This document shows positions 11,075-22,597 of a stretch of 64,000 nt of DNA, piece after piece. Location of the stretch: NCBI GenBank assembly GCA_004352715.1, contig SCFE01000101.1:548568-612567 (forward strand). The letters are read 5' to 3'. Source of the stretch: Hofstenia miamia (Eukaryota; Xenacoelomorpha; Acoela). Positions within the stretch are counted from its first letter, which is position 1; each line of letters starts with the position of its first letter. Below the pieces are notes generated by a model, which was given only the letters and a program-made list of their open reading frames with translations, had not been told where the DNA came from and ran no database searches. Position numbers and translations under genes: made by a program.

Positions 11075-12163
11075 TATTTGCAATTTAAAATTAAAAACGT
11101 GTTTACATGATAAAAAAATCATTGATAGGGAAACTGTTAACAGGAAACGATTATAAAACATACCGGCCTCTAAAGAAGCTTCGCCATTACTGAAAAATTC
11201 TGGTGCAATAATACTAGCAACACGTAAGAACAAAGACGTGAAAGGTAATCGCGAAATGACTACAAGTGATTTTTGAAAGTAACCACGCTTTAAGGACGAA
11301 TCTTTAGTCTGACGAAAAACTACACTTCCATATAAATAGTGCTGATGAGGCTAAAAATATATATTATTGAAAAATTACATTGTTTATTTTGTTCAGAAAG
11401 GATTAGGCTCTTATACATAAATTTGGAATGCTATTTTTGATTTTATATTTCAAGTTTCTTGCAGTTTATGAATCAAAAAGTACCACATCAATATTAAATG
11501 CATAAAAATTTATATTATATTTTATCAGCATAAAACGTATTATTAGTTTTTACATTCTTAGTTCTAAATGCACTTTTCAAGCAATAAAAGTCACGGTTTA
11601 AGCATATGCAATAAAAGACAGCAGTGTAGAAGCCGGATTTAAATAGAATACAGTGCAATGTGTCCAATTGAAATAAAAGGGGTAGCTAAGGTTTTTACAA
11701 TTAAGAGTTTCGACTGCATTTACAACTTTCGATTCCGTTTCTTATTAATCAGCTTCAATTTGCATGAATAATTTCAATCTCAATTTTTGACGTTTCGGAG
11801 TAATTTGTGTTAGAATGTCAAATACGAAAACGGCTAACAGGTATACGCTATCAATGGTTTCAGTTAGATCTAAATTCTTCAAAATGTTGGATTCAGTTTC
11901 ACTCATAGCTTGCCAAAATCATTTAAGTTACCAACTTTCAGTTTATGTTGGACAGACTAGGTCAAAGTTTAGTGAGCATAACTCATCACAAAATTCATTT
12001 ATTTGTCGAAGTATTACAGTTGTTTCTTTCCAGCACGGCCTAAGCAATTCTAATTAGACTATACAGATGACATTCTTTGTGCGCTTAAATAATTAATAAC
12101 AGTGTAAAACCAACACGATGTCCACAAAAATGGTTCTGAAATAAAACAATAGATGAATCTTAC
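11075..12163. other. AT-rich stretch without a supported gene
   Basis: No exon with good splice sites and no family match was seen. About 11690-11800 has TTCAAT/CAATTT-rich low-complexity sequence like that at about 3800-4200. Confidence 0.55.
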
Positions 12164-12276
12164 ATTCGCATTATCTGTTGAAAAAACTTCGTAATGTCTT
12201 CGTTCATGGGCACTCATTCGTCGAAGCTTTCCTTCTTTTCGAATTCGAAATGAATAGATAGTGTCGCCCATACATC
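12164..12276 (-). CDS. Internal exon of an unidentified host gene
   Basis: On the minus strand a TATTTTTAG acceptor is followed by 113 bases without a stop, then a strong GTAAGA donor. The exon starts with two bases of a split codon and ends on a codon boundary. It encodes 37 residues beginning CMGDTIYSFRIRKEGKLRRM and ending in FSTDNAN. It is less AT-rich than its surroundings and has balanced, charged residues typical of real coding sequence. I do not recognise the family. The segment could be a beta-propeller blade, but that is a guess. No neighbouring exon can be joined with confidence. Confidence 0.5.
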
Positions 12277-12449
12277 CTAAAAATAAATTCGCATTCAACA
12301 ATCACACAGAAATACATAACTTTGAAACAAATAATTGACTTTGTTAGTCCCTTGAGTAGGTCTTAATGAAACAGAATTATTGCATAATAGTAATTAAGCA
12401 ATGAAAGCCAAATTAGCAAATCTCACGATTCAGAAATTTTGTGCATTTT

Positions 12450-12616
12450 CTAAGGATGCTCACAACGCATTCCATTAAATCTGCTTTGCATTGTAGATAT
12501 GAAACATAAACAGCAAGAAGTATGGGTCACAGGAGTGACATTTCTGTATTTCCACGTTCGCACAGATCCATGAAAAAACCTATTATTTAAGTAGTCTTCC
12601 ATCGATTTTATCGTCA
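12450..12616 (-). CDS. Possible exon of the same unidentified gene
   Basis: A good acceptor (TTTTCTTTCAG) precedes 167 bases open to a TAG at 12450-12452. The frame includes SMEDYLNNRFFHGSVRTWKY, which loosely resembles a WD-repeat strand, and ends in a Cys-containing tail NGMRCEHP. It lies upstream of the better exon at 12164-12276 on the same strand, but the stop means the two are not simply joined unless an internal donor is used. This is weak support. Confidence 0.25.
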
Positions 12617-13503
12617 CTGAAAGAAAATCCAATACTACTAGTTATGGAAGGAGATGATGTGGAATTGGGAAGTGATATAATTGAATTAATACTCCCCATT
12701 ACATCTTTAATAGCCTTGTTATAGCATTGATTAAATTTATATGGAACATCACTGTTTAGTAAATATTTTATAAAGTTTATCAGTAACATTAAGATTGTTG
12801 CTAAGAATTTACTACTATTTTTTTCAAAATCTTCGCAGGTAAGCCTGGTGATAGGCTGAACTTGTTGCGACAAATTAATTGAGTTTTAACAAAAAAATAA
12901 CTCCAACAAATTCCCAAACGCGGGCACAATTTTTTGTTTAATTTCATAATTATCACTAAAATCAATAAAATAGAATGACATTTACCTGTAAATTTTACCA
13001 CTTGTTCACAATGTAGGGAAAATGTGAAATCAAAAATTTCACATTCTTAATCCAGTTAAATTCAATCGATATTAACACAAAGAGAAACTCACAACAACTA
13101 TTAACAGCAATTCAATTACCTTTTTGAATGTTGGTGTTGTATAGAATATGGATAATTTAAACTTCACCCGAGTATTTAAGAGCATAATGTGCAATGGAAA
13201 CAATATCACAATGAATTTTGCAAAGTATTTTGATTTAAAGTATTCTGTATGCTCAATTCAATAAATTCATGTAATGGAATCAATTCAATCGTCAGAAAAA
13301 TTCAACAATATTTAATCTACCACAATAGAAATGAAAATTCTTACCAGAATTAGAATCAGGAAATGATAGAAAGCAAAGATTCGACTTCTAAAAGAAAATT
13401 TTAACTAGAAGTACTTTAAGATTATTTACTCACCTCATTTGCAGTTAGTGAGACATGGGGTGGATACAAGTACTAAAATAGGAAAAATGAAATATGTATT
13501 TAA

Positions 13504-14528
13504 ATATATATATATATATATATATATANNNNNNNNNNNNNNNNNNNNNNNNNNNNNNNNNNNNNNNNNNNNNNNNNNNNNNNNNNNNNNNNNNNNNNNN
13601 NNNNNNNNNNNNNNNNNNNNNNNNNNNNNNNNNNNNNNNNNNNNNNNNNNNNNNNNNNNNNNNNNNNNNNNNNNNNNNNNNNNNNNNNNNNNNNNNNNNN
13701 NNNNNNNNNNNNNNNNNNNNNNNNNNNNNNNNNNNNNNNNNNNNNNNNNNNNNNNNNNNNNNNNNNNNNNNNNNNNNNNNNNNNNNNNNNNNNNNNNNNN
13801 NNNNNNNNNNNNNNNNNNNNNNNNNNNNNNNNNNNNNNNNNNNNNNNNNNNNNNNNNNNNNNNNNNNNNNNNNNNNNNNNNNNNNNNNNNNNNNNNNNNN
13901 NNNNNNNNNNNNNNNNNNNNNNNNNNNNNNNNNNNNNNNNNNNNNNNNNNNNNNNNNNNNNNNNNNNNNNNNNNNNNNNNNNNNNNNNNNNNNNNNNNNN
14001 NNNNNNNNNNNNNNNNNNNNNNNNNNNNNNNNNNNNNNNNNNNNNNNNNNNNNNNNNNNNNNNNNNNNNNNNNNNNNNNNNNNNNNNNNNNNNNNNNNNN
14101 NNNNNNNNNNNNNNNNNNNNNNNNNNNNNNNNNNNNNNNNNNNNNNNNNNNNNNNNNNNNNNNNNNNNNNNNNNNNNNNNNNNNNNNNNNNNNNNNNNNN
14201 NNNNNNNNNNNNNNNNNNNNNNNNNNNNNNNNNNNNNNNNNNNNNNNNNNNNNNNNNNNNNNNNNNNNNNNNNNNNNNNNNNNNNNNNNNNNNNNNNNNN
14301 NNNNNNNNNNNNNNNNNNNNNNNNNNNNNNNNNNNNNNNNNNNNNNNNNNNNNNNNNNNNNNNNNNNNNNNNNNNNNNNNNNNNNNNNNNNNNNNNNNNN
14401 NNNNNNNNNNNNNNNNNNNNNNNNNNNNNNNNNNNNNNNNNNNNNNNNNNNNNNNNNNNNNNNNNNNNNNNNNNNNNNNNNNNNNNNNNNNNNNNNNNNN
14501 NNNNNNNNNNNNNNNNNNNNNNNNNNNN
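13504..14528. other. (TA)n array running into an assembly gap of exactly 1000 N
   Basis: A TA array (13504-13528) runs into N from 13529 to 14528. The round length suggests a placeholder, so the true distance is unknown. The sequence after the gap is already inside a LINE fragment. Confidence 0.95.
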
Positions 14529-14873
14529 AATATCTCAACACTGGTATCGCCCATGTATTAATTGCCTTTATGCTGTTCTGCCCATTCAATGCTGACTTCT
14601 GTAGTACCTTCCTTACTCTCCTCTTGTACTCTTTCCTTAGCCTCATCTTCATTTCCATGTGATCTGTTCTGTCCTTCTCTATTACACCTAAGTACTTGTA
14701 CCCCTCTTTAACTTCCTCAATCTTATCCCCACTGCTTGTCCTCAAGCCCTCCCCATCCACACACTTGCCTCTGGTCATTGTCACTGCTGCACACTTTCCT
14801 AATCCAAACTCCAACCCTGAATCTCTGCTTGCCTTCTCCAATGTCTCCACTTGCTTCTGCAACATCTTCCTTG

Positions 14874-14874
<1 letters not shown>
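14529..14874 (-). pseudogene. Fragment of a YMDDLK-type LINE reverse transcriptase (end of palm and thumb)
   Basis: The minus-strand frame runs from about 14865 into the gap. It starts with KQVETLEKASRDSGLEFGLG and continues through KCAAVTMTRGK, YKYLGV, RKEYKRRVRKVL and NTWAIPVLRY. This order is characteristic of a LINE family common in aquatic invertebrates, whose reverse transcriptase has YMDDLK in place of FADD. I place it near the restriction-like-endonuclease LINEs (R2/NeSL-like), by inference. The fragment is 5'-truncated precisely at a (TTA)n array and its 3' side is lost in the gap. The same family occurs at 17242, 54600, 56981, 57674 and 58371. Confidence 0.75.

Positions 14875-14924
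<50 letters not shown>
14875..14924. repeat. (TTA)n microsatellite at the truncated LINE end
   Basis: Pure TTA array abutting the 5'-truncated end of the minus-strand LINE fragment. Equivalent arrays abut fragments of the same family at 17449-17475 and 58535-58593. Confidence 0.95.
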
Positions 14925-15493
14925 TGATATCTAGGTAGATTGGTTTAACATTTCATGTTTCGAGTGCGTGTGTTTAGGTGTACCATTTTACCGTGATTAG
15001 GAAAATTTATCTGTTTGTAGGGGTTAATATTGTTTACGATCCTAATCAATGTCGTTAATACATTTATATGAATTAGACATTGAGGATAAAAGTTTCTACT
15101 CAATGTTTTGTATTCAGTATTATTAATTCATCATTGAACATTTCAAATGTGTATTAATTTTCTTTTGGAAATTTTATTCACATCTGTATAAAATACATTG
15201 CCATAATATTAAAGACTTAAGATTATAGCATGTATCAACGCCCAGATACAAACATTAGAGACTGATAATGTGATATGTTTTACTAATGTTGATATTTTGC
15301 TTGGGCTAAATATAGTAAATTGAGGTTTTTCATTATTTATTTTAATTTTTTTTACAACAATATTCTTTATAATGCAAGTGTCATCTACTCCTTTAACTGT
15401 ATTACATATATCATTAATGCAGGTCCTATTATAGATATATGCTGTTAAGTAAAGTGTGCATTTTTCCATTGATTATTGCAACATGTCTATATN

Positions 15494-15535
<42 letters not shown>

Positions 15536-16702
15536 AGTAAAAAATCAACTTTAGAATCATACACTAGTTACCCTAGAATTAGTTAATGACTGAAAATAAT
15601 TGCGCTGCTTCTTCAGAATTTTAAACGTACGTAAGCCGTCTTCTTTTATTATACTTCTTGCGTCTTTGTGAAAAAAATTTAAAAGATCAAAAATTGTTTT
15701 TAAAAGACAAAGTAACAGTGAAAGTCGTGTAAATGACAGGACTGTGTTGATGTTATGAAAAAGTTCGTCTGTAGAACAGTGTTTTGTTGTATAACAAAAT
15801 GATGAACTTTTAAAGACGACAAATTTGGTTAATTATTAATCAATGCGTTTAATGATGATACACTACGAATGTACTTTTCTGTTTTTGAGATTCATTCATA
15901 TTTGATTCCAAAAATGAAGTTATGCTGTAAAATCAGGTATTCAATGCATATTCATTTCGTACCTTAAACTGTAAAATGGAATGACAAGCGCTATTCTTTA
16001 ATTGTGAAAAGTGAAGAATAGGAAATACACCGTTTTTTAGCCTATTTGTCAAAACACCATTTCAAAAGAGAAAGAAATTTGTCGTAAAAATATACATCTA
16101 TATGAATCTTGAATTTAATCATGACAATCTATTAGGCCTATAGTGCCTTGAATGTTGAGGTCTAAATGTGTTCAGAATCTTCCAGCATTCCTCTTGTTCT
16201 AAAAGTAGGAGATTAACCATGGATGGAACCCGTTTGAATATTTTTATAACGTATATAGATAAGCTAAAGTTGATTTAGAGCCTATATTGCTGAATATACT
16301 AATCCAATATTCCTGACATATATTTTTACGACTAATTCGGTTCTTAGACTTAAAAATATATAATTAAAATGTTAAGACTTTTCTTACACACTCTATAATT
16401 TTAGGGTTACAAATGAGATAGTTTTTTCTCCTTAAATACTACACTCAAACATCCTTTAGTTAGGATTTTTTGCTAGCTTTGCAACACTTTACAAATGATC
16501 AACATTTTTGTCAATTGTTGGCAATTTTCAGAAAGTTTGAGGCTTTTAGAAATGGATTTTTTCTTCAAAGAGCTATATTCCTTTAAAGCAGCTTAAGACT
16601 TCTTGAATGCACCCCACAGGGTTAATGCTAAAGATTTGTGTTTGTCATATTCTCAAAACGTCTAATGGGGCTGAGGGGGTCTAGTAAGGCCCTACCCCAT
16701 AG
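14925..16702. other. AT-rich stretch without a supported gene
   Basis: Nothing recognisable apart from a TA array at 15487-15534 that contains a single N at 15493. Reading frames are short and of low complexity. Confidence 0.55.
15487..15534. repeat. (AT)n microsatellite with a single N
   Basis: TA array interrupted by N at 15493, probably a contig join or collapsed array. Confidence 0.9.
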
Positions 16703-16790
16703 CAGAGTTGGAACCGGCTGGAAATTTTAAGGCCGGTAGTTGGCCAGCCGGTTTTCGGCCGGTTTTGGCCGGTAAATTTTATTTGGATGG
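16703..16790. mobile_element. Left end of a word-array TE (GGCCGG words)
   Basis: CAGAGTTGGAACCGGCTGG is followed by repeated GCCGG/GGCCGG words separated by AT-rich spacers, very unlike its surroundings. It has the architecture of the hAT-like elements at 36.6, 39.2 and 49.2 kb. No right end was found, and a compound TA array begins at about 16817. Confidence 0.45.
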
Positions 16791-16816
16791 TATATTTAAT
16801 CTATTCAAGTACATTG

Positions 16817-16838
16817 TATGTATATATATATATATATG

Positions 16839-16883
<45 letters not shown>

Positions 16884-16938
16884 GTGCATATATATTATAT
16901 ATATATGTACATGTGTATATATATTATATATATATAGA
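16817..16938. repeat. Compound (AT)n / ATGT microsatellite
   Basis: TA runs broken by TATGTATG and ACATGTG blocks. The reading frames across it (runs of Ile-Tyr) are artefacts of the repeat. Confidence 0.9.
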
Positions 16939-17241
16939 CATAAGCTGGCGATGCATAGAGCTGATATTTTATAACGCAAATTTCAATCTATTATAACTAA
17001 ATTTCTAGAAAAGCACAATTTTGATATTTTCTATAACTTTAATCAGCTGTTTTCACTTTCAGTGAATGAAAAATTGTGAACGTTTTAGTTTTTATTTAGT
17101 TAGTTTACTTTCAATGATAGTTAAAATATAAAAAACTAAGCGAGTAGCATTATCAATTATTGTGTTTCACATTGTTGTAGCATTTGACCTCGTTTAGCAT
17201 TTAATAACTTATACTTTAGTGTAGTTGATTGTATTTGAAGT

Positions 17242-17475
17242 GTAGTAGTAGGAGCACTAGGAGCAGTAAGCAAGAAGCATAAGAGATACTTGGAGGAGTT
17301 GGGAGTACCAAAGTGGAGAGGAGCAGTAGCACAGAAGGCAGCATTGTTAGGAACAGCTAGAGTCCTGAGGAAAGCTCTCAGACTCCCTGGGAACTGGTGA
17401 GTTGCGCGAGCTGAGAGGGATACCAGCATGAAGCTGTGAAAAGAAATGAAATAATAATAATGATAATAATAATAA
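17242..17475 (+). pseudogene. 3' end of a YMDDLK-type LINE ORF with (AAT)n tail
   Basis: An open frame from about 17242 to TGA at 17398-17400 contains VVGALGAVSKK, then AQKAALLGTARVLRKAL. This is the C-terminal signature of the same LINE family as 14529-14874 (one frame, no shift seen). After a short UTR comes (AAT)n at 17449-17475 and then TG-rich sequence. It is a 5'-truncated copy keeping only the last 50 or so residues and the tail. Confidence 0.7.
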
Positions 17476-17879
17476 ATGTGTGTGTGTATGTATTTATGTG
17501 GTGAGCTCAGTGTAAGAAATCGGTAAATGTAATAATAATACATGTAGTAATAATGAGGGGTTTTATTTCGTGTACAAGTTTTAACAACACAAAGTGCTAC
17601 ATGAAAATGTAAAACGGCAAGTTAGTAAAGGAACAGCAAAAGGCACTGAAATTACAATCTCACAGGGAGTTTCTTGTAATTGTAATCTATGGGTATGAAC
17701 GACTTGTCGTACACAAAATCACCAGTTAATTGAGGATTGCGTGTGTGTAATGTGAGCTGATACGCCACTGTAAGCATTAATTCAAAGGGTGAGACATGTC
17801 ATTTTGAATCCTCTCAATAAGTCTGATTGTATCGTTCTCTATAGTTGTGCTTAGTAGATTGATCATCCAACATTTATTC

Positions 17880-18660
17880 AAATTTAAGAAGCGAGCGACA
17901 TGTGGAAGAAAACGGGGTATTCTGGAACGAGATTTAAAGGAGGTAAGGAAAGCCAAGCAGGGGCACCGTATGTAATGTGGGGTAGTATGTAAGACTTAAA
18001 AGTGCTTCCTGGCATCACTACAGAAAAATCTGCAAACATAACATATCGAGTTTGTGATATAAAAGGTATTTGATAATACATCATATAGGTGCTTGTTGAA
18101 GGACAGCTTACTGCCAAGCGTTATGCCCAGAAATGGCCAAGAATCAAGTCTTTCGGGGTAGTAACAATTTAGGTCGAAAGGAATTTCCAAGACTTTAGGA
18201 AGGTCTTGGTTTCGAAGACCTTTGTTGGTAAGCACCAGGTCCTTTATTTTCATAGGATTTAATTCAAAGTTAAGGCTGTCAAAGTGAAGAAGAATGGTGT
18301 CGCGCAGAAGAACTTGGGAACTAGTAAAGCCACCAATATGGTGGCTTATCTGGAAGGCTTCAGAAGTATCGTCGACATACATGGATTGACAGTGTTTCGT
18401 CATCATCAGCAGCGTAGGCGATGTATAAGAGTTGGGATATCGGGCTGCGCTGAGGAACACCAATTTGTGGGTCAAGTGAATGAGATTGGACGCCATTGCT
18501 AACAGTTTGTTGGGTTTTATCGGAAAGGTAAGATTCAAGCCATTTAGCAAACCAAGAGTGCTCAACTGGACAATGCTTAGTGCTCCGCTTTGACTGATAT
18601 GCAAACTTTAGGCCATTTGATGCACTTTTCAAGCAATAGGAGCCAACAGTTTTTCAAAGT
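17880..18660 (-). pseudogene. LINE reverse transcriptase relic
   Basis: Pieces in three frames read ESYLSDKTQQTVSNG, then GVPQRSPISQLLYIAY (motif B, with Gly-to-Arg in the usual PQGSP), then YVDDTSEAF (motif C), NPMKIKDLV, FLGITLGSKLSFNKH and SYILPHITYGAPAWLSLP. The order is collinear with a non-LTR reverse transcriptase. Frameshifts separate motif B from motif C and motif C from the thumb. Confidence 0.8.
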
Positions 18661-18891
18661 AACGTGTGGGGATAGGTGTCAGGCAGATTGCACGAACACT
18701 TCTGTCAAGTGAAGAATCAAGGGATGATTTTTTTAAGATGGGATTGACATGCGAGTGTTTCCAACAAGAAGGATGGTTTTAGGTCTGATCAATTTTGTTA
18801 AAGATATTGCAATATGGGGTAGCTAGATCATTATGACATTTTGAAAATACCCATGCAGGTAAGAAGTCTGGACCAGCAACTTTCATGGGTT

Positions 18892-20154
18892 TCATTTCCT
18901 TAAATACTCTAGATACATCAAGAACAGAAGAAGAGTGGGTGGTATTGTAGGAATAAAATGCTTAGTGTCTTTGTAAAGTGAAGAGTTGAACCTAGTGAAT
19001 AATACATTTAGTCCATCAGTGCGATCGCGGGTAATTGAAATGCGCTTCGGTTTACTCTTAGTGTAATCAGCAATAAGGCTGTGGAATTCTGAAGAGTTCT
19101 GAGCGATATCTGAAAAAGACTTATGGTGTTCGTTAAGTATGTAACGATTTATGCGTCTTTGAATAGCATTGCGTGTGCGGTTATCTTTTGTAAGGATGGC
19201 TGACTGTTTGCTTCGAAGTAACTCGCGAAGAGTGGCATTCTTATAAATGGCGAAAGGCTGTTTCACGCAGTGCTTTTTCAGAGGAACTGAGGCGTCTATA
19301 TTAAATCGAATGTACTGGGTAACAGTTATGCATTTTTCATTGATGTTGGAGCTCTCAATGATACTCCAATCAGTCGCTGCAAGGCTGCATCTGAGTTTGT
19401 CAAGATTGTCATCAGAAAGATATCTTAGCATCCTATACTTTTGACGAGATGTGTGTGCGTTGCAATTAAAGAGCAATGGCTGAGCGATTATACTGAAGTG
19501 ATACTGTATTAGATTTGTGCTTCTACTAAAAATAGGGACCGACCCAGACGCTGAATACCACTTTGGGTGATTAGTATAAACACAATAGAGGATGGATTTT
19601 ACATGATGAAAAGTAGGAAAATTCACGATGTTTGTAAGACCAAACTGTTCTGCTGAAGGTAGACGGTCAGAGTTTATATCGCTAAAAAGTAAGAAGAATG
19701 AGAGGGGGCATTTTCTTCATCTTGGATAGGCTACTCTGAATTCGTCGATTGCAGATGGAATGCTTTGATTTAGGAGGATTATATGTATTTATTACTATAA
19801 TCGTATTAATGTCTCGGGTAAATATTTCGGTCTGCATGCGATCACAAGTAGCTCTAGACCGAAAACTCTGTCACATATTTCAGCAATGCACTTAAGAGGG
19901 TGCATAGACCATGATTTATTGATGCAGGTCAGAAAGCCACTAACGGAGTTGTACGATCGGTCGAGTCGTTCTGAGTGCAAACCGTCAATGCAAATGGCAG
20001 ATGGGAGAGATTTTTGTAGGCGAGTTTGCTGAAGAGCGATAACAGATAAGGATGAATGAGATAAGACGTACGCTTCGAAAGTATAACACTTACCACTGAG
20101 ACTGTTAATGCTAAGTGAATAGGCAAAAGGTATAGTAAAGACACAAGCGTCCAT
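18892..20154 (-). pseudogene. LINE endonuclease and linker relic
   Basis: An N-terminal piece (20154 down) reads SINSLSGKCYTFEAY, then SVIALQQTRLQKSLPS and ICIDGLHSERLDR, which matches the start of an APE-type endonuclease (the usual Glu of the ETRL block is Gln here). The long minus-strand frame at 18892-19626 holds the endonuclease end and the linker rich in basic residues (LRELLRSKQSAILTKDNRTR). Frameshifts lie between them. Confidence 0.7.
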
Positions 20155-20190
20155 GGTAGGGAGGTTATTATAGTTGTTCGCTAAGTCTAG

Positions 20191-20860
20191 TCACAGGTAG
20201 ATTTTGATGTTCTTGTGATATAGTGACAGGTTGCTAATTTTGAGATCCTTTCTTTGATAATTCTCATTGTTAATAAGTTTCCATCTCTTCTTCAGTAAAA
20301 GTTTTTCTAGTGCTTGTTCTTCAGCAAACAGTGCTCTGGAGACATACAATTGCTTTGGATACTCCTTAGGCTTGTAGCAGCCATTTAGTATTTTTCTAGA
20401 ATTCCAGACGGATCGAAGTATAATTATAAGAGTGCGTGGATTTGATGTAGAGGAATGTTTTCCAAATCGATACATATCATACACTTCGACATCCAATTAA
20501 AGGTGGCTTAGTATATCGTCGACTTCGTTCTTATCATGGCATTGTCTTTTGGCAAGACGTTTTTCGTCGGATTCTAGAATGGCTCGAATACGGATTGAAC
20601 TCAGATGTTCGTTCTTGTTCAAAGATTTGGATATTTCACCTGTGTGCTTCTCCATTTTGGCATCAATTTTACGTTCAAAAGATTAAATGCAGTCATCAAG
20701 GACTGTTTTTGTCTTCTCCTTGTTGCGTTCATCAATGGCGGTATGCAAGCTGCTATTTGTAATGTCAGATATAATGATATCCTTGCGTCTACCAATCACA
20801 TCCTCGTTGCAGCTAGTGATAATGTTAGCTCGTAAAGAATCATATTTTGTATTTAACAGG
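20191..20860 (-). pseudogene. LINE ORF1 relic (coiled coil and RNA-binding-like domain)
   Basis: The frame from about 20860 has a charged helical segment (IDERNKEKTKTVLDDCI, stop, SFERKIDAKMEKHTGEISKS). After another stop it continues as VYDMYRFGKHSSTSNPRTL and an end rich in Lys and Leu. The RFGKH-RT pattern parallels VFRRGKY-RPI in the other LINE's ORF1. At least two in-frame stops are present. Confidence 0.65.
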
Positions 20861-20865
20861 TAACC

Positions 20866-21005
20866 AGTGCAATTTATGTAATACAGGCATGATATGGACT
20901 CTGCGAAAGATGTCAGTGGTTAGACGAGCAGCGCAATTCTGTAACTTTTGGATGTGCAGTATTTCCAGGTCTGGCATGTTGACGAGGAGGTTATTAATGA
21001 ACTCG
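20866..21005 (-). pseudogene. C-terminal fragment of another LINE reverse transcriptase
   Basis: The minus strand encodes LEILHIQKLQNCAARLTTD, then HIMPVLHKLHWLPVKYKI, a conserved block near the end of many non-LTR ORF2 proteins. It sits directly upstream of the ORF1 relic of the 17.5-20.9 kb LINE. It is therefore either the tail of a second copy in head-to-tail order or an older insertion. Confidence 0.65.
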
Positions 21006-22597
21006 TGAAGCTACTGAATACAGTGAAGATATTTAAAAATTTTTAAACGATATTTCTATAATTCTAGAAAAACTATAATTGAATTCAAATTGAGGGGTTT
21101 TATATTTACAATCCAGATTATTCAACTAACACAAATTAAAATGCCATAGCCCAAGAGCGCAATATTTTATTTTGTAATGCTTTTTGTACATTTTTGACAT
21201 TTTCAGGGTTGTTATCAGTATATGATATATTGCTAACGTAACCTCTGAATAAAGATTTTTTCTTTTTCATACCATTTTAAACTATTTCCAAATTAGAGCA
21301 ATTTTAAAGAACGCTTAAGTTTGCACAATAGCTATTGTCTACTTCTGGTACCTTTCAATTTAACAATAGGACTAAAAATTAGTATTTAATAGGCCAAAAA
21401 ACTTCTGGATTGCTTAGTTACGAAAAATTCTCAGTGATTGTATCAAAAAAAATATTGATAAGGCTAGGAAATATCATTCAATTTGATTATTAAAGGTACA
21501 CCCATTTTCCAGAAATTAATCATACATTTAATAGCAGAATAAAATATATTGCAAAATTACTCAACAAAAATGAATCGACAAGAAAATACTTTTTTCATTT
21601 ACTATGAACTAAAAAAGTAACAATTTTTGCATCGAATTTTTCATGAATATATTCTTTATATTTTTTAATATGCAACAGCCTTATATTTCTTTAAGTCTTT
21701 GCATTGTAAAAATTTCACACTTAACTAAACTCATTAACATGCACAAGCCCTAGAAATAATTTGAAGGCTCTCAGATCCATGGCATGATCCCACTGCGTCT
21801 ACTGTGTAATTAACCTGCTCTTTAAAAAATTAAAAGTTTTAAGATTAATTTTCCTTTGAATATTAATTTGTCCTTTCAGTTTAAATGAGTTAAACATAAA
21901 TTTAATGAGATATTCTAAATTCCCCTAGTTAAACTTCTTCAGTCTGCAGAAATTGAATTGTGCTTCAAAACTAATTTTAAATGTTATCACTCTATTGCAA
22001 TAGTTGACATAAACACCAAAATATGTTGAGTACCTGAATTTATTTGTGTAAAATGTTTTAAACATTATAAATCTTAGCATTAGAGTAGTTAAACATAGGT
22101 TAACATTTCCTATGCATTTTTATGCAGCAATAATGTCAATGTTAAATATTAAATTTTTTGTTTTGTAATGCAAAAAACTTGAGAACTTTAGATTTTCCAG
22201 TAAACTTATCCCGAAAATAATCATAATTATCAATTGAAACCAAAACAATTAATTTAAATACACTATTGTGAGGTAAATAATAAATACAATTACTTGAACG
22301 ATTATTGTAAAACTAAAATATGTCAATTTCTTACAAAATGCCATTCAACGATCAAATTTAAATAATTTAAAACTTATTCCTGTTCTTAGAATATAATTCT
22401 TATTATTTTAGTTTTAATTCCATTTTTTGTTCTTTGAAGAGAGTTCATTTGCTCTTGCTGTTCAATGCGAAACAACGGATTTGTGAGATCTTGGCTAATG
22501 TTAAGAAAAAGTTTTCACTAGAGATGAACTAAATGAAACAATAATTCAAAAGATTAATATAAATAATTACGTAAATTTTTATAATTATGTATAATTG
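21006..22597. other. AT-rich stretch without a supported gene
   Basis: No coding or structured feature recognised. Confidence 0.5.

Larger units (their letters stand above)
17560..20864 (-). mobile_element. Decayed APE-type LINE, minus strand
   Basis: Reading from high to low coordinates: ORF1 coiled coil and RNA-binding region (about 20860-20191), endonuclease (about 20154-19620), endonuclease-RT linker (about 19626-18892), reverse transcriptase (about 18660-17880) and post-RT sequence to about 17560. All parts are broken by several stops and frameshifts. The protein motifs differ from those of the LINE at 7.2-11 kb, so it is a different family, and it is far older. Confidence 0.75.

Noticed and set aside
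12450-12500. NGMRCEHP tail as an EGF domain end
   Set aside because: Cys spacing before it does not fit an EGF domain.
13435-14865. Long reading frames spanning the N gap
   Set aside because: Made open by N and by TA or TTA arrays. Only the LINE fragment at 14529-14874 is real.
16708-16996. Frames rich in Ile-Tyr over the TA array
   Set aside because: Repeat artefacts.
6501-17770. CAGTGGCG at 6501 paired with CGCCACTG at about 17763 as ends of one element
   Set aside because: Eight bases over 11 kb with an intact LINE and other elements between, and no further match or duplication.
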